DNA from: Victivallis sp. Marseille-Q1083
Lineage (GTDB): Bacteria > Verrucomicrobiota > Lentisphaeria > Victivallales > Victivallaceae
DNA length: 64,000 nt
NCBI RefSeq assembly: GCF_903645315.1
Contig: NZ_CAHJXL010000002.1
Coordinates: forward strand, 372,001 to 436,000
Reading direction: 5' to 3'
The translations under genes and the position numbers were made by a program. The notes under the pieces are model-generated. The model was not told the origin of the DNA and ran no database searches. It was given only the letters and a program-made list of their open reading frames with translations. Of this stretch, positions 27,837 through 35,667 are shown piece after piece. Within the stretch, counting starts at the first letter, position 1. The number at the start of each line of letters is the position of its first letter.

Positions 27837-30179
27837 TCAATCGAGCAATTCCAGCAGTCGCCGGTGCAGCCGGATGAAGTCGTCGTCGCCGGCCTGGTGG
27901 TAGCGATCCGGCGCTTCGATGATTTCGGCGGCAGTCAGCAGGGTGTTCACTTCATCCGGCGGGTTGCCGGCATAACGCTCGGCCAGCAGATGCAGCAGTT
28001 CGTAATCTTCGAAGCCGTCGCGGGTCAGTTCGGCCCGGATCGAAGGGTAGGGTAGCGATTGGCGGTCCGGCGCCGGATAAAACATCGAGCCGTCGCCGTT
28101 GCCGTTCGGAAAGGTTTCGGCGGTTTCCCAGGGATTTTTCCACCACCAGTCCAATTCCCAGTAGAGGTAGCCTTGCGCTCCATATTTGTAAAGCCACCAG
28201 CCGATCGCCCGGTGGGCGGTGCCGCAGGAATCGATTTTCCAGGTGTCCGGGTAAGTGGTGAATGCCGTGCCGATGCAGGTGTACATCCAGTACTGGTTGC
28301 CGGCGGCTTGGCGCTCTGCGCCGAAGGCCGGATCATAGACATTGATATGAGGCACGAAGATATCGGCATAACCGACATATTCGCTTTCATTGTCATGGCA
28401 ACTGGTCAGGATGACGTTGAGGTTGTCGCCCTGTCGGTGAATCCAGTCGCAGACTTCTTTGATATTGTCGGCTTCCCCCGGCGGCGGTTCATCGAAGACA
28501 TACAGATAGAAATAGTCTGCCCAGCCCTTTTCGGCCAGATGGCGGCTGATCAGCTGCAGCTTCTGCGCTTCGATTGCCGGAGCGGCGAGGTTGGATTTTT
28601 TATCCAGCCAGCCTGGATAATAATTTTTGAAGGTATTTTTGCCCTGTGCGAGCCAGTATTCGACCCGCCGGTCGAACTCCTGCCAGTCGGCGGCCACGTT
28701 TCCGCCGTCATCGACTTGAAAAACACGGTTCCAGGGCAAGGTATCCGGCAGGTCGAGTGTCATGTCGTAAGCGAAACGATCGACGGAAAAGCGGTATTTC
28801 AGGTTCTGGCGGATGAAGGCGTCGGCCAGTTCCGCCGTCCAGTCGGCGCCGTAATATTCCGGCCGGGCGAGGATGGCGTGATATGACCAGCTGGTTTTCA
28901 ATTTTCCCAGTTTCGGAATCGTCGCGGCATAAACCTGCAACGTGACCGGCAGTTTGATTTCCGGCGCATTGGCCGCTGTGACGGTGATGAGGCCGCGGTA
29001 ACAGCCCGGCGCGGCGTTGACCGGTACCCAGACCGAGAACCACAACGCCTGATTGTGAAAAGCGGGCACTTCAAACGGCTGGTTCGGCAGCAGGATATCC
29101 GGATAATCGCCGCGAAGGCCGAAGCCATAGCCCGGCCTGGTCGGATTGGCGACCGGAACATACCCGACCACCGAAAGTTCGGGGAACAACTGGTTGCCGG
29201 CTTCATCGGTCAGCGGGGTGCTGTGATAGGTGACTTCGCGCAGCGGCTTGCGGTTGGCGAAAACCAGCAACTGCCGGCTTTCCGCTTCGCCCCTGGCGGC
29301 ATCCAGACGAATTTCCGTTTCCGGAACGGCTGTTCCCGGTACTTGGTTCTGCCGGAATTTCCGGGTTGGAGCGACCGGGTAGACGGTGAAGTCATCCTGG
29401 CGGCCGGCGAAAAAAGCCGCCGCCAAGGTCAATTGCTCCAATTGCTCCAGCCGGGGTTCCCGGCTGGCGGCGATTTTCGCTGACCGGTGCTCCGGGGCTG
29501 TAAAGATTGCCTGCCATTGTTCGATGTCCGCCAGTAACTGATCGGTATAGGCGGTGCCTTGGGTGGCCTGCAATTGTTGAACTGCCGTTTCCAGCCGTTT
29601 CAACTGCCGGCGGCACAGCGCTTCGACATTCCGGTGAGTGTACGGTTCATCGGCGAGGCGGATATCGCTCAGGCGGATGACCCGGTTTTCCGGCGGCATT
29701 TCCAGCCAGAGATCCCAACGGACCATTTGGGTGACGTCCAGCCGTTCGGCGAGTTCCCGGATTGGAATGATGCAGACGGTTTCTTCGCCTTTCGGCAGGA
29801 AAAAACTGGTGCCGTATTGGTTGCCGTGGGCATCATCCAGCCGGAAGCGGATGGTGAAGTCGGCCGATTCGTTGAAAACAGTCATGGCGAACGCCGCATA
29901 ACCGCGCCAGTCCGCGGTCTGAAATTTGCCGCTGCCGCACTCCAGAATGGCGGCCGGCCACCTTTCCTGGCCTTCCGACCATTTCGGATAGGTCAATTGC
30001 AGCTGATTGCCCTCATCACCCGACAATACTTCAGTTTTCGTCGCCCGGAAGTTCCAGTAAGTTTCCGGGTACGGGATTTGAAAATCTTCCAGAATCAGGG
30101 TCGCTCCATAGCCGGAGGAGGCGCCGGCGGCGATACCGGCAAGTATGCCGAGCAGCATTCGCAGCTTTTTTCGAATCAT
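27837..30179 (-). CDS. Secreted glycoside-hydrolase-like protein with DUF4091-type catalytic domain
   Basis: About 780 residues. The start ATG at 30179 begins a signal peptide (MIRKKLRMLLGILAGIAAGA, cleavage near GYGA) and has AAAGG upstream; the open frame extends further but out of context. An N-terminal carbohydrate-binding-like beta domain (to about 180) is followed by a helical linker, a beta-sandwich (about 290-430) and a TIM-barrel region. The barrel contains FYLYVFDEPPPGEADNI near residue 560, the Asp-Glu pair typical of DUF4091/GH123-related enzymes, and the C-terminal TRDGFEDYELLHLL is the DUF4091 signature. It is expected to act on a periplasmic or extracellular glycan. Directly downstream of the pseudopilin gene. 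Confidence 0.75.
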   Translation of the reverse strand: MIRKKLRMLLGILAGIAAGASSGYGATLILEDFQIPYPETYWNFRATKTEVLSGDEGNQLQLTYPKWSEGQERWPAAILECGSGKFQTADWRGYAAFAMTVFNESADFTIRFRLDDAHGNQYGTSFFLPKGEETVCIIPIRELAERLDVTQMVRWDLWLEMPPENRVIRLSDIRLADEPYTHRNVEALCRRQLKRLETAVQQLQATQGTAYTDQLLADIEQWQAIFTAPEHRSAKIAASREPRLEQLEQLTLAAAFFAGRQDDFTVYPVAPTRKFRQNQVPGTAVPETEIRLDAARGEAESRQLLVFANRKPLREVTYHSTPLTDEAGNQLFPELSVVGYVPVANPTRPGYGFGLRGDYPDILLPNQPFEVPAFHNQALWFSVWVPVNAAPGCYRGLITVTAANAPEIKLPVTLQVYAATIPKLGKLKTSWSYHAILARPEYYGADWTAELADAFIRQNLKYRFSVDRFAYDMTLDLPDTLPWNRVFQVDDGGNVAADWQEFDRRVEYWLAQGKNTFKNYYPGWLDKKSNLAAPAIEAQKLQLISRHLAEKGWADYFYLYVFDEPPPGEADNIKEVCDWIHRQGDNLNVILTSCHDNESEYVGYADIFVPHINVYDPAFGAERQAAGNQYWMYTCIGTAFTTYPDTWKIDSCGTAHRAIGWWLYKYGAQGYLYWELDWWWKNPWETAETFPNGNGDGSMFYPAPDRQSLPYPSIRAELTRDGFEDYELLHLLAERYAGNPPDEVNTLLTAAEIIEAPDRYHQAGDDDFIRLHRRLLELLD

Positions 30180-30222
30180 TTTTTGTAACGCCTTTCGAAT
30201 GGTGGTATGAGTCGGGCAGGGG

Positions 30223-30960
30223 TCAGTCATTGGTGTAGTCGATGGCCAGACCTTCCGGAAAATTCCGGGGACTCCAGCGTTTTTCCCGCCAGAGCAATTC
30301 CGGTGCTTTGACGCTTTCGGCATGGCCGTCCAGCGCGACCATATTGGCGCAATTGTTGTGACGGACCGCCACCGCGCAGCCCATCCAGGTCTTGCCCTGC
30401 GGATGCGGGTAACATGGCGCCTCCATCGAAATGAGGGTGCAGCGGTGCCAGACGCCCGAATCGAAAGCGGCGGCTTCGGCGGCGGTATAACTGTCGGCGG
30501 CGTAGATCATATCGGAAATTTTGCCGAACGGATCGAATTCGCTGATTTTGTGCGGTTTCCGGTACCATTCACTGGTGTAAAACGCCTGATAGCCGACACT
30601 CCAGTAATTGATGCCGTAACAGGCATTGCCGTTCCACAGGACATCGTGCCAGTCGACCGGGGTGGAGGACGAGGCCGGACAACTGATCGAACCGAGCCCG
30701 AAGCCGTAATCCTGGATCAGTTCATAAAAGAGCATCCAGCCGTCGTTGTCGCGTTTCAGCTCCGGGTTCATCACCCAGTCGTCGTAGTCGCCCTGATAGA
30801 AAACATTGGCCATGCCGATCTGCTTGACGTTGTTGAGGCATTTGATACTCTGAGCGGAAGCCTTGGCTTTGCCGAGCGCCGGCAGCAGCATACTGGCAAG
30901 AATGGCGATGATCGCAATCACGACCAGCAATTCGATCAATGTGAAGTCATGTTTTTTCAT
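30223..30960 (-). CDS. Type II/IV pseudopilin-like protein with C-terminal H-X9-DG motif
   Basis: 245 residues. The prepilin-type N-terminus reads [20 protein letters not shown], with mature Phe6, the conserved Glu10 and a long hydrophobic helix. The residue before the cleavage point is Asp rather than Gly. Near the C-terminus [17 protein letters not shown] gives the H-X9-DG pattern that marks the large pseudopilin families of Lentisphaerota and Planctomycetes. The middle part is aromatic-rich with several Cys. AGGAGGAA directly precedes the ATG. It is the first gene of an operon with a secreted glycosidase and a nucleoside hydrolase, under a well-formed promoter. In these phyla such proteins are thought to serve secretion or surface display near glycan-degrading genes; the exact role is not established. 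Confidence 0.9.
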   Translation of the reverse strand: MKKHDFTLIELLVVIAIIAILASMLLPALGKAKASAQSIKCLNNVKQIGMANVFYQGDYDDWVMNPELKRDNDGWMLFYELIQDYGFGLGSISCPASSSTPVDWHDVLWNGNACYGINYWSVGYQAFYTSEWYRKPHKISEFDPFGKISDMIYAADSYTAAEAAAFDSGVWHRCTLISMEAPCYPHPQGKTWMGCAVAVRHNNCANMVALDGHAESVKAPELLWREKRWSPRNFPEGLAIDYTND

Positions 30961-31001
30961 ATTTCCTCCTAATGCTTGCTGTGAACTTTTTTAGGTTTTC
31001 G

Positions 31002-31013
31002 GGTTTGCAAACC
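31002..31013. promoter_or_regulatory. Perfect 12-bp palindrome, operator candidate
   Basis: GGTTTGCAAACC is self-complementary. On the minus strand it lies 16 bases downstream of the -10 box of the pseudopilin promoter, overlapping the predicted first transcribed bases, where a repressor would block initiation. The centre GCAA/TTGC-type symmetry would suit a LacI-like or other dimeric regulator. Confidence 0.5.
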
Positions 31014-31028
31014 GACTTTCTGTCAGTT

Positions 31029-31057
31029 ATTATAGTAAAAATGACGGGAAAAGGCAA
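31029..31057 (-). promoter_or_regulatory. Sigma70 promoter of the pseudopilin-glycosidase operon
   Basis: On the minus strand TTGCCT (complement of 31052-31057), a 17-base spacer and a consensus TATAAT (complement of 31029-31034). It points at the pseudopilin gene about 70 bases away and is the best promoter I found in the window. Confidence 0.75.
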
Positions 31058-31122
31058 TATCCCGTACTGGTAAATAAAACGCCATCTATAGCACAAATGA
31101 ATCCTGGAGGGAATTGAAGCCG

Positions 31123-31908
31123 ATGCTGGAAGCTTTGCCGACTTTTTCCCATGCCGGCCGTTGCCGGGGACAGCGGGTCGTACCGGTGCACGATCATGAC
31201 GGCTGTGAGCTGGTCTACGTCAAATGCGGCCGCTGCGATTCGGTTTTTCAGACTGGCGCCGGGGAGGTGAGGCTGGGGGCGGAAACCGGGCAATTGTTCG
31301 TGATTCCGCCGCGGACGCCGCACAATCAGATCGATCTGGAAATGACCGAAACCATCTATGTCGTTTTTCAGCCGATTGAGGAGTTCGACAGTACCTTGCG
31401 GGTGACCGGGCCTTTTCATGACGAACTGTTCGAGGAGTGGCTGGCGGCGCTGCAGGTCCTGAACAATGCCTCGAAATTCCGGCAGTGCCGGGCTTTGCTC
31501 TATGCGCTGCTGATCCGTTTCTGCGATCTGGAGCAGCATCAGAATCAGAACGAACGGCTGCCGCCGCAGTTGCGTCGGGCCTTGCATTTCATCGATCTGC
31601 ATTATACCGATGCCGGTCTGGCGATTGCCGATATCGCCGTCCATACGGCGGTCAGCATCGGTTATCTGCAGAAATTGTTCCGGCTGTACCTGGGACTCTC
31701 GCCGCAGCAATACGTTCAGGACAAACGGATGTACCTGGCCCGGCAGTTGCTGCGCAACCCTTATTTGTTCATTTCGGAGGTCGGTCAGAAATGCGGCTAC
31801 CGGTCGCCGAATTATTTTTCCCGCATCTTCCGGCGGCATAACCAGATGACCCCGGAGGAGTTCCGGGAGTATATCACGCCGAAGCTGGCTCCGGAAACCG
31901 CGGAATGA
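31123..31908 (+). CDS. AraC-family transcriptional regulator
   Basis: About 261 residues. The N-terminal cupin-like half has VPVHDHDGCELVYV and VIPPRTPHNQI, the usual sugar-sensing beta barrel. The C-terminal half carries the two helix-turn-helix motifs: ADIAVHTAVSIGYLQKLFRL with GLSPQQYVQDKRM, then SEVGQKCGYRSPNYFSRIFRR, the AraC signature. The frame can open at a TTG at 31114, but GGAGGG (31106-31111) is better placed for the ATG at 31123. Divergent from the pseudopilin-glycosidase-nucleoside hydrolase operon across about 160 bases, so it very probably controls that operon and perhaps itself. Confidence 0.93.
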   Translation: MLEALPTFSHAGRCRGQRVVPVHDHDGCELVYVKCGRCDSVFQTGAGEVRLGAETGQLFVIPPRTPHNQIDLEMTETIYVVFQPIEEFDSTLRVTGPFHDELFEEWLAALQVLNNASKFRQCRALLYALLIRFCDLEQHQNQNERLPPQLRRALHFIDLHYTDAGLAIADIAVHTAVSIGYLQKLFRLYLGLSPQQYVQDKRMYLARQLLRNPYLFISEVGQKCGYRSPNYFSRIFRRHNQMTPEEFREYITPKLAPETAE

Positions 31909-32323
31909 CCGGCTCGTTCCGGGGCGGGAACCGGCGCGATGGCTTCAGGTGCGCGAACTATGGGATAACTCGGAAAATGATTTTATTATTCAATTATTTT
32001 TCCGATCAGGCTTGCATTGCCGGTTTTGACGGTTATTGTAACAGTATCTCTTCGCTTTCATACGGAAACGACTGTTCAAGTGGAACGGTGGTTTGAAAAC
32101 AGTATGAGGAGGGAAGAATGATGAAAGTTTACGTTTTTTTGGTTTGATTTTTCGATTTTTTTGAAATCCTGATATCTTTGCAGTTTTTTCCTGATGGGTT
32201 CAGCAGCAATTTGCTTTCTCCTTTTCTTATCGGGCAATTTACCGACAACTTCCAAAACAACCAGTCAATTTTTATCGGAGAGAGCAGAATAACTGCGGGC
32301 GAATTGTTCCCGCGAAAGGACCC
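31909..32323 (+). other. Long AT-rich leader/intergenic stretch before the RRM gene
   Basis: About 415 bases with no supported gene; a 63-codon frame overlapping the araC stop has no ribosome site and unnatural composition. The last 100 bases probably form the 5' leader of the RRM gene. Small RNA-binding proteins of this class often have long, temperature-responsive leaders. Confidence 0.4.
32295..32313 (+). promoter_or_regulatory. Leader hairpin next to the RRM ribosome site
   Basis: GCGGG at 32295-32299 pairs with CCCGC at 32309-32313 and ends directly at the GAAAGGA ribosome site (32314-32320). Such a placement could modulate translation, possibly by the RRM protein itself. The stem is only five pairs. 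Confidence 0.3.
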
Positions 32324-32620
32324 ATGATGAACATCTATATTGGAAACATGCCTTACTCGATGAGTGAAAATGATCTCGACCGGGCCTTCTCCAGCTACGG
32401 CGCCGTGGACAGCGTCCGGCTGGTTACCGACCGCGATACCGGCCGGCCCAAGGGGTTCGGCTTCGTCGAAATGCACGATACGGCCGAAGCGCAGGCGGCG
32501 ATTGCCGGCCTGAACGGTTCCAGCCATGACAGCCGGACGATTGTTGTCAACGAGGCCAGGCCGCGCGAAGAGCGCACCCACAGCAATAACGGCTTCCGCC
32601 GCAGCGGCAACCGCTATTAA
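32324..32620 (+). CDS. Small RNA-binding protein, single RRM domain
   Basis: 98 residues comprising one RNA-recognition motif and a short basic tail. RNP2 is IYIGNM near residue 4 and RNP1 is KGFGFVEM (about 43-50); both carry the aromatic residues that stack on RNA bases. The tail EERTHSNNGFRRSGNRY is arginine- and asparagine-rich, as in the Rbp proteins of cyanobacteria and many PVC and Bacteroidetes species. Adjacent ATGs at 32324 and 32327 follow GAAAGGA. Probably a cold-induced RNA chaperone in the cytoplasm; the regulation is inference from the family and from the long leader. Confidence 0.92.
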   Translation: MMNIYIGNMPYSMSENDLDRAFSSYGAVDSVRLVTDRDTGRPKGFGFVEMHDTAEAQAAIAGLNGSSHDSRTIVVNEARPREERTHSNNGFRRSGNRY

Positions 32621-32685
32621 TTGCTTTCACGGCCGGGAAGATGCTGCAATGCTCTTTCCGGCCGGTGTTATTGAAAAGAGACTTT

Positions 32686-33531
32686 ATGCCACATTCTTTT
32701 GTCCAAGACAGCTATGACACGCCGGAAGGCGGTCAGGACCTGGCTTCCCGGCTGTTGCTGAATTGCCGTTTTTATTTTTACTTGCGCACCTGCTTCAATT
32801 TTTACCGCATCGGCAAATGCGCCCGCCAAGGCCGTTTTCACCGGCAGAACCAGGCCTATTATTCCCGGTTGAATTTTGATTTGCTGGAGCGCTGCGGCGC
32901 CCGGATTCATTTGCGGGGCCTGCAGAATTTGTCCGCCGAGCCCGGCCCTTTCGTGCTGGCCGGCAACCACATGAGTTCGATCGAGACGATGATTCTCAAC
33001 GCTTTCGTTTCGCCGCGGCTGGATTTTACTTTCGTCATCAAGCGGGGGTTGTTTTCCGTCCCGTTTTTACGGCAGGCGATGCGCGCCATCGGCGCCATCG
33101 GCGTCGGGCAGCTCGACGCCAGGGAGGATTTCAAAATCATTATGGAACAGGGATGCCAGCGGCTGCAGAGCGGTCAGTCGGTCTTGATTTTTCCCGAAGC
33201 GGCCCGTTGCTTCGAATTCCGGCCCGAGCGTTTCAATACCATTGCGGTCAAGCTGGCCAGAAGCGCGGGGGTCAAAATCATTCCTTTTGCCCTCAAAACC
33301 GATTTCATCACCCGCGGCCGCCTGATTGCCGAGTGCGGCCCGGTCCATCCGGAAAACCGGATTTGTTTCGAATTCGGCGCGCCGCTGCCGGTGATCGGCA
33401 ACGGCAGGGAGACGCAGCGCCAGATCATCGATTTCATTGCCGGACGTTGTCGGCAGTGGCGCCGGGCCGCCCCGGTCGTTTCGATGCCGAATCGCGAAAC
33501 TCCGCTGCTTGAACCAACGCCGATCCGTTGA
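32686..33531 (+). CDS. 1-acyl-glycerol-3-phosphate acyltransferase-like (PlsC) protein
   Basis: About 281 residues. Membrane-associated acyltransferase fold: AGNHMSSIETMI holds the catalytic block, with His followed by four residues and then Glu instead of the usual Asp (HX4E rather than HX4D). The second block reads FPEAAR instead of FPEGTR, and FVIKRGLFSVPFL is the third. An N-terminal hydrophobic/aromatic stretch (FYFYLRTCFNFYRIGK) may associate with the membrane. The ATG at 32686 is preferred; the frame opens 15 codons earlier at 32641 with a GGAAG-like ribosome site, so either is possible. The changes at conserved positions suggest an acceptor other than lysophosphatidate, for example an ornithine or other lipid. 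Confidence 0.8.
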   Translation: MPHSFVQDSYDTPEGGQDLASRLLLNCRFYFYLRTCFNFYRIGKCARQGRFHRQNQAYYSRLNFDLLERCGARIHLRGLQNLSAEPGPFVLAGNHMSSIETMILNAFVSPRLDFTFVIKRGLFSVPFLRQAMRAIGAIGVGQLDAREDFKIIMEQGCQRLQSGQSVLIFPEAARCFEFRPERFNTIAVKLARSAGVKIIPFALKTDFITRGRLIAECGPVHPENRICFEFGAPLPVIGNGRETQRQIIDFIAGRCRQWRRAAPVVSMPNRETPLLEPTPIR

Positions 33532-33623
33532 TTTTTAATCATTTCATTATCCGCTCAGGACGCCATCGGTTTTCCGGAGAGTGCCGGGAATGCCGTGGCC
33601 GATTGCAGTCAAGGAATCTTGCC

Positions 33624-34271
33624 ATGCGTAATGCTGTCCCGGAAGTCATATCAAATTTTTATTCACCGAACGAAGAAATCGCCAACACCATCACCCACGC
33701 CGTCGGCCTGTTCGCCGGAATCGGCGGATTGATCGCGTTGTTTGTCGCGGCGCTGCCGGCAAAGCCGCTGACCATGACGGTCTTCCTGATTTACGGCCTT
33801 TCGCTGTTGAGCATGTATCTGGCTTCGACCGCCTATCATGCGGTTCGCAACGATCGAGTGAAATTGTGCTGCCGCCGGCTGGATCACTGTTCGATTTATC
33901 TGTTGATTGCCGGGACGTACACGCCGTTGCTGATGCTTGCCGTCGGCGGCGGCAGCGGCCTGGCTCTGTTGATCGTCATGTGGTCGATCGCCGCCGTCGG
34001 GATTGTCGTCAAATGCTTTACCCTGGAGAATTGTTACGGTTTGTCGGTGCTGCTCTACCTGGCGATGGGCTGGCTGAGCCTGATTGTCATCCGTTCCCTG
34101 ATTGTGGGGCTGAGTACGACCGGACTCGCCTTGCTGGTTGCCGGCGGGCTGGTGTATACTTTCGGAATCATTTTCTTTTTGAGCAACCGTCCTTACAGCC
34201 ACACCGTCTGGCATCTGTTTGTACTTTGCGGCAGTTCGTTGCATTTTCTGATGATTATCGGTCTTCGCTGA
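33624..34271 (+). CDS. Hemolysin III / PAQR-family membrane protein
   Basis: About 215 residues, seven predicted membrane helices. Family marks are EEIANTITHAVGLFAGI at the start, STAYHAVRNDRVK with the first metal-binding His after helix 2, LDHCSIYLLIAGTYTPL in helix 3, and HTVWHLFVLCGSSLHF at the end with the His pair. These His residues bind zinc in PAQR receptors. AAGGA is eight bases before the ATG at 33624; the upstream extension of the frame lacks family sequence. The bacterial function is poorly understood (lipid hydrolysis or membrane fluidity sensing are proposed). Confidence 0.9.
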   Translation: MRNAVPEVISNFYSPNEEIANTITHAVGLFAGIGGLIALFVAALPAKPLTMTVFLIYGLSLLSMYLASTAYHAVRNDRVKLCCRRLDHCSIYLLIAGTYTPLLMLAVGGGSGLALLIVMWSIAAVGIVVKCFTLENCYGLSVLLYLAMGWLSLIVIRSLIVGLSTTGLALLVAGGLVYTFGIIFFLSNRPYSHTVWHLFVLCGSSLHFLMIIGLR

Positions 34272-34497
34272 GTTGGGTTGCCGCCCGACGGGGCGGCGGA
34301 GGCGAATTCATGCCGGCGGCGGAGTTGCCGGCCGCGTTTTTTGTCGTTTGAAATCAAAAATTGGATTGAATGTGAAAAAAAATCCGGGAAATTTGACAAA
34401 ATTCACTGATAAACTGGATTTTCATGGCAAAAAGTGGTATATTAAACGCAACTTTTTGATTATACTGTGTTTCACCTATAACTTTGAGGTTTGAAAA

Positions 34498-35664
34498 ATG
34501 GCTGATTTGAGAATTGGTGTGCTGGGTGTCGGCGGCCGTGGCTGTCTGGCTGCGCTGGCGCATCATCCGGGCGAAGGGTCGCGTTTGGTTGCCGGTGCGG
34601 ACATCTCTCCGAAGGCGTTGGCGACATTCAGGGAAAAGTATGGCGAAGACGTTTTCACGACCGATGATTACCGGCAGGTGCTGGCCCGTGAGGATGTCGA
34701 GGCGGTCTTCATTACGACGCCGGATTTCTGGCATGAGGAGATGGCGATTGCGGCGCTGGAGGCCGGCAAGGCGGTCTATCTGGAAAAGCCGATGGCGATC
34801 ACCATCGAAGGCTGCGACCGGATTCTCGAAACGGCTTACCGTACCGGTTCCAAATTGTATCTGGGACACAACATGCGCCATTTTCCGGTCATCAACCAGA
34901 TGAAGGATATCGTCGATTCCGGTCTGATCGGTGAAGTGCAGGCGGCCTGGTGCCGCCATTTCATCAGCTACGGCGGCGATGCCTATTTCAAGGACTGGCA
35001 TTCCGAGCAGCGTTTCAGCAACGGTCTGCTGCTGCAGAAGGGTGCCCACGACATCGATGTCATTCATTATGTCTGCAGCGGTTACACCAATGCGGTCAGC
35101 GGCATGGGCAAGTTGAGCGTTTATGACAAATGCGCCCGCCGTTCGCCGGAAACGCCGGGCAATGCGTCCTGGAGCGATGAAAACTGGCCGCCGATGAGCC
35201 AGGTCGGCCTTTCGCCGATCATCGATGTCGAAGATCACAACATGATTCTGATGCAGTTGGACAACGGTGTGCAGGCCGCTTACATGCAGTGCCATTATGC
35301 GCCGGATGCCGAACGCAATTACACGTTCATCGGCACGCACGGCCGGGTGGAGAACATCGGCGACTACGGCCAATGCGAAGTGCACGTCTGGACCCGGCGC
35401 GGCCCGCGGGCGACGCCGGATATCATTTACAAGCTCAAGGAAGTGGCCGGCAGTCATGGCGGTTCCGATCCGGACATCGTCAAAACTTTCGTCGATTTCG
35501 TCCGCTTCGGCAAGAAGACCAAGACTTCGCCGATCGCGGCCCGCAATGCGGTGGCCGTCGGCGTCAGGGGCCATGAGTCGATGCGCGGCGACGGAGCCCG
35601 CAAGACGATTCCGCCGGTGGCGCAGTATCTGATCGATTATTTCGAGAACGGTCAGAAAAAATAA
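34498..35664 (+). CDS. Gfo/Idh/MocA-family NAD(P)-dependent oxidoreductase
   Basis: 388 residues. The Rossmann domain begins LRIGVLGVGGRGCLAAL, and the EKP motif is in AVYLEKPMAITIEG (about 94-107), which positions the nicotinamide. The second domain has the active-site helix LLLQKGAHDIDVIHYV, with the Lys and His residues expected for sugar or inositol oxidation. The start ATG has GAGGT about nine bases upstream. It is followed after three bases by a secreted TPR protein. Proteins of this group in PVC bacteria often oxidise modified sugars; the substrate here is not predictable. Confidence 0.9.
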   Translation: MADLRIGVLGVGGRGCLAALAHHPGEGSRLVAGADISPKALATFREKYGEDVFTTDDYRQVLAREDVEAVFITTPDFWHEEMAIAALEAGKAVYLEKPMAITIEGCDRILETAYRTGSKLYLGHNMRHFPVINQMKDIVDSGLIGEVQAAWCRHFISYGGDAYFKDWHSEQRFSNGLLLQKGAHDIDVIHYVCSGYTNAVSGMGKLSVYDKCARRSPETPGNASWSDENWPPMSQVGLSPIIDVEDHNMILMQLDNGVQAAYMQCHYAPDAERNYTFIGTHGRVENIGDYGQCEVHVWTRRGPRATPDIIYKLKEVAGSHGGSDPDIVKTFVDFVRFGKKTKTSPIAARNAVAVGVRGHESMRGDGARKTIPPVAQYLIDYFENGQKK

Positions 35665-35667
35665 GCG

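Noticed and set aside
31905-32096. 63-codon frame overlapping the araC stop as ATGA
   Set aside because: The overlap looks attractive, but the translation has no protein character and no homologous pattern; it runs into AT-rich leader sequence.
34393-34443. TTGACA at 34393 as promoter of the Gfo/Idh gene
   Set aside because: No acceptable -10 box at 16-18 bases; the nearby TATATT and TATACT words have no matching -35, so I could not define a promoter.
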